From the NCBI GenBank assembly GCA_031263265.1, contig JAISGE010000071.1, positions 1 to 12,602 on the forward strand: DNA of 12,602 nucleotides, in the 5' to 3' direction. The DNA is from Treponema sp. (GTDB lineage Bacteria > Spirochaetota > Spirochaetia > Treponematales > Breznakiellaceae). The position numbers and the translations under genes were made by a program. Shown here one piece after another: positions 1 to 6,702 of this stretch. The notes below the pieces were generated by a model. It was not told the DNA's origin, searched no databases, and saw only the letters and a list, made by a program, of their open reading frames with translations. Position 1 is the stretch's first letter. Every line of letters starts with the position of its first letter.

Positions 1-362
1 AATTTATTACTCAATAATTCTTCTTCATTGAATAAATCTAATACATCTTTATATTTTTCCAATATTGTTTTTGATTCATTTACAACATCTTCCAATGTTT
101 CATTTTTATATTTTTCATAATTTGTTTTATTAAATTTTTCTATATCCACATGGCTGACTTCTTCAAATGAACGTTTTAATTTTATTTATTCTAATTTATC
201 TTCTGAAAATTTTACCCAACTGTTTATATGCCCTATAACATCCCTAACATTCCAATTTGAAAAACTTGTTTCAAGTATATTTTCATTTTTATAATATTCA
301 TAAAAATATGTAATTTTATTGGATATATAATCCCCTAATTCAAAAATGGTTCTTTTATCCAT
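1..362 (-). pseudogene. DinB/ClbS-like (DinB_2 superfamily) protein, broken by an in-frame stop, runs off left edge
   Basis: A start codon at 362 is preceded by a perfect AGGAGG (368-373) five bases away. The frame gives 58 residues, beginning MDKRTIFELGDYISNK and ending in FSEDKLE, and then meets TAA at 186-188. The same frame stays open for about 61 more codons to the window edge, so a single nonsense change is the simplest reading. The segment NWNVRDVIGHINSW resembles the W-x-V-x-D-x-[IV]-x-H motif of DinB_2/ClbS-DfsB-type four-helix proteins. Those are metal- or thiol-dependent enzymes, some of which protect against genotoxins. The region is extremely AT-rich (11 G/C in the first 60 bases) and the coding is Lys/Asn/Glu-rich, unlike the roughly 50% GC neighbours, which suggests horizontal acquisition. 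The family call rests on one short motif. Confidence 0.55.
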
Positions 363-565
363 AGAATCCTCCTGTCTATATTTATTTTACACAATCTTTT
401 TCCACAATTTTTTCAAAAAAATGTCGCATAACATTCCGACTGTTTACGACGTTTTAGCGGCCCGAATGCTCTAAGGCGGGGTGAAGCGTAAACATGCCTG
501 GTATGTACGGTAGGAGGGTCCTCAAGCCGCTTGGGGGCCTTGCGGCCCCCAAAATAGTTCTGTTT
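363..565. other. Intergenic junction between infB and the AT-rich pseudogene
   Basis: Base composition switches from very AT-rich (up to about 420) to ordinary chromosome composition. The stretch holds the upstream region of the broken DinB-like gene, an 8-bp inverted repeat (441-448 with 487-494) and the GC hairpin at 531-552. No gene is seen. In typical bacterial operons rbfA would begin near here, on the minus strand after infB. Confidence 0.6.
531..552 (-). terminator. GC hairpin after infB, possible transcript end
   Basis: There is a perfect 9-bp stem, TTGGGGGCC with GGCCCCCAA, and a four-base loop, 13 bases beyond the infB stop codon. The minus strand has no run of T after the stem, so it is not a classical intrinsic terminator. 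It may instead stabilise the mRNA 3' end or be a weak terminator. Confidence 0.5.
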
Positions 566-3331
566 CTAAAAGGCCCCGGCCTCACTGAGTTTCCGGGCAA
601 CTTCAACCATCTCAAAGACTTCAAGCTGATCATTCATCTGGATGTTGTCAAAACCCTCAATCCCCAGACCACATTCATAACCTGCGGCCACTTCCCGCAC
701 ATCATCCTTAAACCGGCGCAAAGAAGCGATCTTACCGGTATAAATCACAATGGCGTCCCGGATAACATGGACACTGGCATTCCGTTTGACCGTTCCGGTC
801 AAGACATAACAGCCCGCAATGGTACCGAATTTCGGGGTCTTAAAGGTGTCCCTAACCTCCACCGTAGCCATGACCTCTTCTTTGGTATCTGGTTTGAGCA
901 TCCCTTCCATGGCCTGCTGGATTTCCTCTACTGCCCTGTAGATGATGTTGTACTTGCGGATATCCACCTTTTCCTGATCCGCTAAGAGCTTTGCCTTGGG
1001 AACCGGCCGCACGTTGAACCCGATGATGATCGCGTTGGAGGCAATGGCCAGATCCACATCCCCTTCATTGATGGCCCCAGGAAGCGCCTGAATCACGTTG
1101 AGCCGTACTTCCTTGGTGGAGAGTTTTTCCAGACTTGAGCGCAGGGCTTCTGCAGAACCCTGTACATCCGCCTTGATGATAACCTTGAGTTCCTGAATCG
1201 CGCCGTCGCTGATGGTATCGTACAGATTATCCAAGGTGATCTTCTTGACATTTTTAGCATCCTCAAAACGTTTGAGTTCCTGCCGTTTACCCGAGATGCT
1301 CCGGGCCTGTTTCTCATCTTCCACCACTTGCAACGGATCCCCAGCATTGGGAATACCCTCAAACCCCAGTACCTCTATGGGCATAGAGGGCGTGGCCGCC
1401 TCAACTTTTTCTCCCTTGTCACTGAAAAGAGCCCGCACCTTCCCAGGCCAAATCCCCGCTACAAAGGAATCTCCGATTTTCAGGGTTCCCTTTTCAACCA
1501 TCACCGTAGCCACAATACCCCGTCCATGGTCAATTCGGGATTCTAGGATCTTACCTTCGGCAGCCCGGTTGTAATTGGCCTTGAGATCCAGGATCTCCGC
1601 TTCCAGCAATATGGAATCAATAAGCTTATCGATCCCTTCTTTCCGCAAGGCTGAAAGCTCCACAAACATGGTCTGACCGCCCCATTCTTCAGGTTGAAGC
1701 CCCAATTCAGAAAGCTGGCTCTTTACCCGATCCGGATTGGCTTCAGGTTTATCGATTTTATTGACCGCCACGATGATAGGAACATCCGCTTCTTTAGCGT
1801 GGTTAATGGCTTCCACGGTTTGGGGCATGACCCCATCATCCGCGGCCACTACAAGCACGACAATATCCGTTACCTGAGCCCCTCTGGCCCGCATACGGGT
1901 AAAAGCTTCGTGCCCAGGAGTATCCAGGAAGGTGATCCGCCCATGAAGGGTATCCACCGTATATGCACCGATATGTTGGGTGATTCCACCGAATTCCCCG
2001 GAAACCACATCCGCACTCCGAATGGCATCAAGCAGTTTGGTCTTACCATGATCCACATGCCCCATGACCGTCACCACCGGCGGACGAGAATCCATGGAAA
2101 GCTCATCATCCACATCGGTTTCGATGAGGGTTTCCTCATAGAGGCTGATGATCCTGACATCCGCACCGAATTCCGCGGCCAACAGACTGGCAGTTTCCGC
2201 ATCGATCTGCTGGTTGATGGTAACCATCATCCCCATACTCATGAGTTTATGAATCAAATCCGAGGCCTTGAGGTTCATCTTACGGGCCAGATCAGAAACC
2301 GACACCACTTCCATGATATCAATAGATTTAGGCACCGGATTTACTATATGGGCGATCTTCTTTTTCGTCTGGAGGAGCTTTTCCTCCATTTCCAGTTCTT
2401 TTTCCCGGCGGGTATATGCTGGTTTCTTGGATTTAAAGGACTTTTTAACCTGCCCCTTGTTTTCGATTACCGGCTGGCTCTGAGGGGAAATCCCCCCTGC
2501 CCCGGGTCGAGGAGGACCCCCTAATCTGCCCATTCCCGGTCGTTGTACTCCAAACCCTCCAGGCCGCTGGTTTCCTCCTAAGGGCAAGCCAGGCCGGGCA
2601 GGCCCTCGAGGCCGTGGGTTGCCTCCTGGTCTCCCAGGACGAGGACCACCCTGGGCGCCGAAACGATTGTTATGCTGGCCAGGCTCGGGATTCCGCGGAC
2701 CCACTGGCTTACCCCCCACTCTGCCCGCTGGTCTTGGGTGGAAAGGAGGTTGACCGGAACGGTGCTGTGTATCATCCCGTGGACGCCTGGGGCCTACGAG
2801 TTTACCCCCCACCCTACCTGCTGCGGCTGCAGGCCGCTGAGTAACCGGGAAAGAAGTAACCACATTCCGGGAAAACGGCGGACGGTCTTGTCCTTGAGGT
2901 TTTATTCCGTTGGGAGTTGTACCCTGAGTCGGTACCGAGCTTGCTCCTGGTTCCCGAGGGGGTCTGGGAGCTATGGCTGGAGGCACAGGGAAGGAATTTT
3001 GTACGTCTCTTCCCTCTTTTACATCTTTTCCCTCTTTTCCCAAAACCTGCTTGGAAACTTCCCCTGATTTCTCTTTGGGCACATCAGGAATTCCCTCTCC
3101 CTCAGTAGGTCCCCGGGTAGCCACAACCTTGGCCTGAGGCTTCTTAACCGGAACACCCGGTCCTGAATGGGGAAGCGAAGCATCAGGAGTTTTTTTCTTG
3201 ACGACGACACGCTTCTTGAAACCCGAAGCAGGGGCATTTTTTACCCCTCCATCTAAAGATTCAGGCTCATTCAACACCCGTTTAATGAGTTCTGCCTTTG
3301 GTTTTTGGGTATTATCTAATTCCTCAGCCAT
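566..3331 (-). CDS. infB: Translation initiation factor IF2
   Basis: This GTPase brings initiator fMet-tRNA to the 30S subunit and promotes subunit joining. The 921 residues hold a charged N-terminus, a long Pro/Gly/Arg-rich low-complexity linker (about 115-295), a basic stretch (about 295-325), an IF2_N domain (about 336-395) and the GTPase domain. The G motifs are GHVDHGKT (424-431), DTPGH (470-474), NKID (524-527) and SAL (560-562). Domains II, III and IV follow; the C-terminal beta-barrel ends LSEAGAF. The length is at the long end for the family because of the linker, which carries a repeated AGRVGGK-x-VGPR-x-P unit. The ATG is preceded by AAGGTGG. It is the third gene of the rimP-nusA-infB operon and starts 41 bases after nusA. 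The identity is not in doubt; the exact start is less certain because the N-terminus is poorly conserved. Confidence 0.98.
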   Translation of the reverse strand: MAEELDNTQKPKAELIKRVLNEPESLDGGVKNAPASGFKKRVVVKKKTPDASLPHSGPGVPVKKPQAKVVATRGPTEGEGIPDVPKEKSGEVSKQVLGKEGKDVKEGRDVQNSFPVPPAIAPRPPREPGASSVPTQGTTPNGIKPQGQDRPPFSRNVVTSFPVTQRPAAAAGRVGGKLVGPRRPRDDTQHRSGQPPFHPRPAGRVGGKPVGPRNPEPGQHNNRFGAQGGPRPGRPGGNPRPRGPARPGLPLGGNQRPGGFGVQRPGMGRLGGPPRPGAGGISPQSQPVIENKGQVKKSFKSKKPAYTRREKELEMEEKLLQTKKKIAHIVNPVPKSIDIMEVVSVSDLARKMNLKASDLIHKLMSMGMMVTINQQIDAETASLLAAEFGADVRIISLYEETLIETDVDDELSMDSRPPVVTVMGHVDHGKTKLLDAIRSADVVSGEFGGITQHIGAYTVDTLHGRITFLDTPGHEAFTRMRARGAQVTDIVVLVVAADDGVMPQTVEAINHAKEADVPIIVAVNKIDKPEANPDRVKSQLSELGLQPEEWGGQTMFVELSALRKEGIDKLIDSILLEAEILDLKANYNRAAEGKILESRIDHGRGIVATVMVEKGTLKIGDSFVAGIWPGKVRALFSDKGEKVEAATPSMPIEVLGFEGIPNAGDPLQVVEDEKQARSISGKRQELKRFEDAKNVKKITLDNLYDTISDGAIQELKVIIKADVQGSAEALRSSLEKLSTKEVRLNVIQALPGAINEGDVDLAIASNAIIIGFNVRPVPKAKLLADQEKVDIRKYNIIYRAVEEIQQAMEGMLKPDTKEEVMATVEVRDTFKTPKFGTIAGCYVLTGTVKRNASVHVIRDAIVIYTGKIASLRRFKDDVREVAAGYECGLGIEGFDNIQMNDQLEVFEMVEVARKLSEAGAF
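2687..2821 (-). repeat. Repeated AGRVGGKxVGPRxP unit inside the IF2 linker
   Basis: IF2 residues 171-184 (AGRVGGKLVGPRRP) and 202-215 (AGRVGGKPVGPRNP) differ at only two of 14 positions and are spaced 31 residues apart. They lie in a Pro/Gly/Arg-rich stretch typical of disordered, RNA-binding segments. This points to internal duplication within the linker. Confidence 0.8.
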
Positions 3332-3372
3332 AATCCACCTTAATTATAATATCCGGTCTTTACTAAAACTGG

Positions 3373-4869
3373 TTATTCATCTTCATATTCAAAGCTCAAC
3401 CCGATACCGCAATTCGGGCAACTGGTCATGTCTACCGTTATATGAGCGCCACATTCAGGACATTCATAGGCTTCAAGCTCTGGGGGTATCTCCTCATGAG
3501 TGGCCTGCTCATCTTCAGAGACCTTCCCTGCGCTACTCAGCGCAGCTTCGGATTGTTTTACTTTCTCGTCCTCTTCAACAATTTCTACATTCTCTTCTAT
3601 CAGTTTATGTAAAGCCTCAAATTGTTCTGTGGTGATACCTTTGAATTCCGACACTTCCTTTGGGGAAAGTGCGAGAAAGTCTTCTATAAAATCCAGGCCC
3701 TTTTCTTGAAGCGTCTGAGCAATCAAGGGATCTACCCCAGGAAGTTCAGAAATCCGGGAAAGCTCATCCCCAAACCCTTCAGCATCCCCGAACAGTTCAG
3801 AAACCGCACGCCGGGATTCCGCGGCAATATCCATTTCTTCAAACTGGGCATCGGTTTTCACGTCGATAGCCCAATCCACCAGACGATTCGCCAATCGTAC
3901 ATTAAGCCCCTGCTTGCCTATAGCAAGGGAAAGCTGGGACTCGCTCACCACCGCCAGGGCCTGATGTTTACCCTCATCCAGGACAATCACATCCCGAACC
4001 TCAGCCGGAGAAAGGGCATTCTTAATGAAACGCCGAGGATCCGGATCGTACTTGAGAATGTCAATTTTTTCCCCTTCTAGTTCCTTGATGATAGCTTGAA
4101 TCCGCACCCCTTTAAGCCCCACACAGGCTCCCACGGGATCCACATCATCTCGATTGGAATAGACCGCCAGTTTGGTCCGATACCCTGGTTCCCGGACTAT
4201 CCTGTGGATCTCTACGGTTTTATCGTAAATTTCAGGGACCTCAAGCTCAAAAATCGCACGGACAAAATCCGTATGAGTCCGGGACAGAACCACCTGAAGA
4301 CCTGCGGGAGTCTTATTTACCTCGTTAATGAGGGCCTTGATCCTATCATTAACCCGGTAGGACTCCCGGGGAGACTGGTACTTCTTGGGGAGGATGCCCT
4401 CAATTTTCCCCAAATCCACATAGATCGTGCCATTCCGTTCCCGCTGATAATACCCAATGATGATTTCCCCCACCTTGTTCTTATATTCAGAATACAGGCT
4501 ATCTTTTTGGATTTCCCGGATGGATTGATGGGCGGTCTGCTTGGCACTTTGAACCGAAATACGATCAAATTCTTTAGGATCCACTTCAATGAGGATCTCA
4601 TCCCCAATATCCGCGTCAGGATTCAGGGCTTGGGCTTCTTCCAGATCTATCTCTGAAACTGGATCGTACACTCCGTCAACAATTTTCTTTTTTGCATAAA
4701 TCGAGACTTCCTGTTCTTCGTTGATTCGGACAATAGCATTATCTATATTTCCATAACGGCGTTTATAAGCCGCAAGGATGGTATTTTCGATAGTCCTGAG
4801 TATGAGTTCCTCCGACATACCCCGGTCTCGACTAAGCTGGTGGATTGCTTCTGATATATCTATAGCCAC
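3373..4869 (-). CDS. nusA: Transcription termination/antitermination protein NusA with C-terminal zinc ribbon
   Basis: NusA binds RNA polymerase and nascent RNA and controls pausing, intrinsic termination and antitermination. In its 498 residues I see the N-terminal RNAP-binding domain (1 to about 130), an S1 domain (about 133-200), KH1 with VGLKGVR (249-255) and KH2 with SLAIGKQGLNVRLANR (314-329). A helix-hairpin-helix-like region (about 365-425) contains LPGVD, and an acidic linker follows. The tail is unusual: CPEC (470-473) and CPNC (484-487), spaced CX2C-X10-CX2C, form a zinc-ribbon-like knuckle ending SFEYEDE. The start is GTG (revcomp of 4867-4869). Its ribosome site AAGGAGG is embedded in the last codons of rimP, with only four bases between the rimP stop and this start, so translation is probably coupled. 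Confidence 0.97.
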   Translation of the reverse strand: MAIDISEAIHQLSRDRGMSEELILRTIENTILAAYKRRYGNIDNAIVRINEEQEVSIYAKKKIVDGVYDPVSEIDLEEAQALNPDADIGDEILIEVDPKEFDRISVQSAKQTAHQSIREIQKDSLYSEYKNKVGEIIIGYYQRERNGTIYVDLGKIEGILPKKYQSPRESYRVNDRIKALINEVNKTPAGLQVVLSRTHTDFVRAIFELEVPEIYDKTVEIHRIVREPGYRTKLAVYSNRDDVDPVGACVGLKGVRIQAIIKELEGEKIDILKYDPDPRRFIKNALSPAEVRDVIVLDEGKHQALAVVSESQLSLAIGKQGLNVRLANRLVDWAIDVKTDAQFEEMDIAAESRRAVSELFGDAEGFGDELSRISELPGVDPLIAQTLQEKGLDFIEDFLALSPKEVSEFKGITTEQFEALHKLIEENVEIVEEDEKVKQSEAALSSAGKVSEDEQATHEEIPPELEAYECPECGAHITVDMTSCPNCGIGLSFEYEDE

Positions 4870-4873
4870 AAGC

Positions 4874-5344
4874 CTAAACCTCCTTTAAATAATCTAACGA
4901 ATAATCTAACTTTGCCTTGGCGATACGCTCATATCCTAAATCGATCATTCCATCCTTCCCTTTAAGCACCAAATGGGTTTCATCCGCCTCCTGAAGTATC
5001 CCGCAAGACCAATCAGAAATATCAGTCCTGAAGCATTTTATACCTCGTCCAATATAATGGACCAATTCAGAACCATCTTTGATAATACGATCTATCCCCG
5101 GAGAAGACACCTCTACCGAGAGATCGTGATCTGGAAAGGCCAATTCCAGCCGGGGCAACAAGGCCCGATGCACTTGGGAGCAATCATCCACTCCTATTGT
5201 TCCGGGCTTACAGATCACCACCCTAACCTGTACACTTCCTCTGTGCCGTGACACCGATACATCTACCAGTGCCATACCAAGCCCCTGCACCACCGGGTTA
5301 ATCGAATCAAATAAGGGATCCCCTTTCCTTGGCGTGAATCGCAT
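4874..5344 (-). CDS. rimP: Ribosome maturation factor RimP
   Basis: RimP assists late assembly of the 30S subunit in the cytoplasm. The 156 residues match the usual family length of about 150. Family hallmarks are GVDDCSQVHRAL (51-62), the very conserved VSSPGIDRIIK core of the N-terminal domain, and a C-terminal Sm-like domain with GILQEADETHLVLKG. The ATG at 5342-5344 follows GAGGAGATGATCC, a good ribosome site. It is the first gene of the rimP-nusA-infB operon. Its final codons Lys-Glu-Val supply the nusA ribosome site. The upstream leader carries a promoter and a strong intrinsic terminator. Confidence 0.95.
   Translation of the reverse strand: MRFTPRKGDPLFDSINPVVQGLGMALVDVSVSRHRGSVQVRVVICKPGTIGVDDCSQVHRALLPRLELAFPDHDLSVEVSSPGIDRIIKDGSELVHYIGRGIKCFRTDISDWSCGILQEADETHLVLKGKDGMIDLGYERIAKAKLDYSLDYLKEV
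4879..4885 (-). promoter_or_regulatory. nusA ribosome binding site inside the rimP coding sequence
   Basis: The bases AAGGAGG on the minus strand form part of the rimP Lys-Glu-Val-stop codons and lie nine bases before the nusA GTG. Translation of the two genes is probably coupled. The site decides the nusA start. Confidence 0.8.
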
Positions 5345-5415
5345 TGGATCATCTCCTCAAGTAATCTGAAATCACCATGAAGCAAGCCTATCCGCTTTGG
5401 AACAGACGTCCCCAC

Positions 5416-5444
5416 AAAAAAAGGGTCGCCGAACGACCCTTTTT
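5416..5444 (-). terminator. Strong intrinsic terminator or attenuator ahead of rimP
   Basis: The stem AAAAAGGGTCG (5418-5428) pairs with CGACCCTTTTT (5434-5444) around a CCGAA/TTCGG loop. On the minus strand a run of seven T (5416-5422) completes a textbook terminator; on the plus strand the T run is five. It lies downstream of the 5487-5515 promoter and about 70 bases upstream of the rimP start, so it would end most leader transcripts unless read through. It could also end the tRNA-Ala transcript. Confidence 0.85.
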
Positions 5445-5486
5445 GTAGTATGAATCTTGATTCATTGAATCTCCGACTAATAACCT

Positions 5487-5515
5487 ACCATATCGCCACC
5501 GGAAAGTTTTGTCAA
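5487..5515 (-). promoter_or_regulatory. Sigma-70-type promoter for rimP-nusA-infB
   Basis: On the minus strand there is a perfect TTGACA (5510-5515), a 17-base spacer and TATGGT (5487-5492; four of six to the consensus). The predicted start near 5480 gives a leader of about 135 bases that includes the terminator at 5416-5444. This is the best promoter match in the window on this strand. Confidence 0.65.
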
Positions 5516-5666
5516 TATGGGGGCTACAGGACCCATTCAGATAAGCCTATATCGTTTACCTGTTACAAACTACCCAGTGGTATAAAGCCCTGTTGTATCT
5601 GGTTAAAAAACCATACCACACCATAAGCTCATATATTGATCCTGCTAGGGGAGCTGATAATCCTCG

Positions 5667-5699
5667 GTTCAGTATAATTTTGATGATCCCTTACTGAAC
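5667..5699. repeat. 8-bp inverted repeat downstream of tRNA-Ala
   Basis: GTTCAGTA (5667-5674) pairs with TACTGAAC (5692-5699) across 17 bases. It lies about 30 bases past the tRNA 3' end on the minus strand. It has no T tract, so it may be a processing hairpin of the tRNA transcript rather than a terminator. Confidence 0.4.
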
Positions 5700-5727
5700 A
5701 CGCTGCCTGTATACTCACGAATCAACC

Positions 5728-5801
5728 TGGAGGTGAGGGGAATTGAACCCCTGACCTTTTGAATGCCATTCAAACGCTCTAGCCAACTGAGCTACACCCC
5801 C
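5728..5801 (-). tRNA. tRNA-Ala(GGC)
   Basis: The 74-base cloverleaf folds completely. It has a 7-bp acceptor (GGGGGTG with CACCTCC), a D arm closed by GCTC/GAGC, a 5-bp anticodon stem TTTGA/TCAAA around loop ATGGCAT, and a 5-bp T stem AGGGG/CCCCT with loop TTCAATT. The anticodon is GGC, reading GCC/GCU. The only wobble pair in the acceptor is G3:U70, the well-known alanine identity element, which independently confirms the call. The discriminator is A. The 3' CCA is not encoded (GGT follows), so it must be added by nucleotidyltransferase. It has its own promoter at 5841-5869. Confidence 0.97.
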
Positions 5802-5840
5802 AAACAATCATCTATAAAAACCCTGTTCTTGAATAATCCC

Positions 5841-5869
5841 AATATACTATATTGTTTCAAATGTTTCAA
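5841..5869 (-). promoter_or_regulatory. Promoter of tRNA-Ala
   Basis: On the minus strand TTGAAA (5864-5869), a 17-base spacer and TATATT (5841-5846; five of six to the consensus) are followed by the tRNA about 40 bases downstream. Good boxes at optimal spacing immediately before a tRNA make this convincing. Confidence 0.7.
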
Positions 5870-5890
5870 GTGGTTTAATCGTGTTTTACC

Positions 5891-5954
5891 GCAATTCTCA
5901 GTTTCAGGAAAAAATATCCCAAGTCACCAGAAACCGTATTATACTGAGAATTGC
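5891..5954. repeat. 12-bp perfect inverted repeat with 40-base centre
   Basis: GCAATTCTCAGT (5891-5902) is the exact reverse complement of ACTGAGAATTGC (5943-5954). Inside it, GTTTCAGG (5901-5908) and CCAGAAAC (5927-5934) pair at seven of eight positions, so the whole 64-base unit can fold into one long hairpin. It lies between the divergent tRNA-Ala and VanZ-gene promoters and codes for nothing visible. Confidence 0.8.
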
Positions 5955-5974
5955 TGGTGAGGTTAATATGGGGA

Positions 5975-6003
5975 TTGACGGGTAGTACGGTCTTCGATAT
6001 GCT
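5975..6003 (+). promoter_or_regulatory. Promoter of the VanZ-family gene
   Basis: TTGACG (5975-5980), a 17-base spacer and TATGCT (5998-6003) lie about 35 bases ahead of the VanZ-family GTG start. The predicted transcript start is near 6010. Confidence 0.55.
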
Positions 6004-6038
6004 TATTCTCTATTGGACATAGATTGTGGTAAAAGATC

Positions 6039-6422
6039 GTGATAAAAATAGTGTGTAAAGTTCCCGCGCTGCTTATTATCGGGATGATTTGGTTCCTCTC
6101 ATCTCAAAGTGTACTTCCTACTCCCAAGGGTATTCTTGGCTTTGATAAGGTGCAACATCTGCTTGCTTATGCAGTATTTGCGGTGGCTGCAGGCTTGTGG
6201 ATTTCTCTGAAACAATGGAAAAAGACTCCCTTTAAATGCATGGTATGGATTGTTATTATTGTCGCAGCCTATGGGATCAGCGATGAGGTACATCAGTCTT
6301 TTGTACCAGGCCGGGACTGTAATGTGTGGGACTGGGTTGCCGATACTATCGGTGCCATCCTGGGGGCAGGGCTAGTCATGCTGAGTGCCCAAAAACTTGA
6401 AGCGAAACTTCCCGCTGCATAA
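6039..6422 (+). CDS. VanZ-family small membrane protein
   Basis: This is a 127-residue integral membrane protein of the VanZ-like family (PF04892). VanZ contributes to low-level teicoplanin resistance; most relatives have no defined role. Family features in order are a first membrane segment with FLSSQS (residues about 9-25), FDKVQHLLAYAVF in the second segment (about 35-55), a third hydrophobic segment (about 68-80), and the signature YGISDEVHQSFVPGRDC followed by WDWVADTIGAILG and a last segment. Lys/Asp/His-rich motifs at membrane borders are typical. The start is GTG with only a weak ribosome site, so a slightly different start is possible. It stands alone between the tRNA region and a degenerate stretch, with its own promoter at 5975-6003. 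The family call is firm; the function is unknown. Confidence 0.9.
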   Translation: MIKIVCKVPALLIIGMIWFLSSQSVLPTPKGILGFDKVQHLLAYAVFAVAAGLWISLKQWKKTPFKCMVWIVIIVAAYGISDEVHQSFVPGRDCNVWDWVADTIGAILGAGLVMLSAQKLEAKLPAA

Positions 6423-6470
6423 GAGCCGACGGTCGCCTCTTTCCTCAAATCCGTGTTATTTTTTGTTTTA
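6421..6470 (+). terminator. Weak hairpin at the end of the VanZ-family gene
   Basis: AAGAG-C-CGA pairs with TCG-C-CTCTT (6421-6441) around a three-base loop with one C-C mismatch. A T-rich stretch follows only some 16 bases later (6457-6469). It is a possible, imperfect terminator. Confidence 0.35.
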
Positions 6471-6513
6471 TTGCTGATTTCATACTATAATTTTCAATAA
6501 TAAAGGATTATAG

Positions 6514-6657
6514 AGTTTCCATAACGGGTTCCGTATTAAGTTGTCAAGTTCAGACTTAGGGTTTGAAGCTGCGCTTAAAAAAGATGCCGGCCTGCTTGAG
6601 GGCTTGAATGTGTATAAAGGTAAGTGCATCTCGCTTGCCTTATACTTTCGCGGCTGA
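6514..6657 (+). pseudogene. Alanine dehydrogenase C-terminal remnant
   Basis: An open frame from 6514 to the TGA at 6655-6657 contains GFEAALKKDAGLLEGLNVYKG. From memory this closely matches the end of bacterial alanine dehydrogenases, where an aliphatic helix is followed by a D-x-x-L-x-x-G-[LI]-N-x-x-x-G motif and then a short terminal helix. Here the sequence after the motif (KCISLALYFRG, stop) no longer fits the family. No start codon with a ribosome site precedes the fragment, and the rest of the roughly 370-residue enzyme is missing. I read it as a gene end left by deletion or insertion. Only about 22 residues support this, so chance or another dehydrogenase family is possible. Confidence 0.45.
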
Positions 6658-6702
6658 AGTCTTATAGTACCAACCGCAATTTTAGATTATGAGGGGTTTG
6701 CA

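Noticed and set aside
441..494. Integron attC recombination site
   Set aside because: Spirochaete integrons exist and the element is palindromic beside an AT-rich gene, but the arms lack the GTTRRRY / RYYYAAC core boxes and lie upstream of the gene rather than behind it.
494..985. Plus-strand open frame over the end of infB
   Set aside because: Almost all of it is antisense to conserved domain IV of IF2, and no family pattern is visible.
1694..2524. 276-codon plus-strand open frame opposite infB
   Set aside because: It lies entirely antisense to the conserved IF2 coding sequence, has low-complexity His/Arg/Pro-rich content and no ribosome site. It is a by-product of codon bias on the other strand.
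3622..4656. Two plus-strand open frames opposite nusA (3622-4080 and 4096-4656)
   Set aside because: Both are antisense shadows of the S1/KH region of NusA and show no protein features.
5673..5678. Perfect TATAAT on the plus strand inside the inverted repeat after tRNA-Ala
   Set aside because: No acceptable -35 box is found 16-18 bases upstream and no plus-strand gene follows closely.
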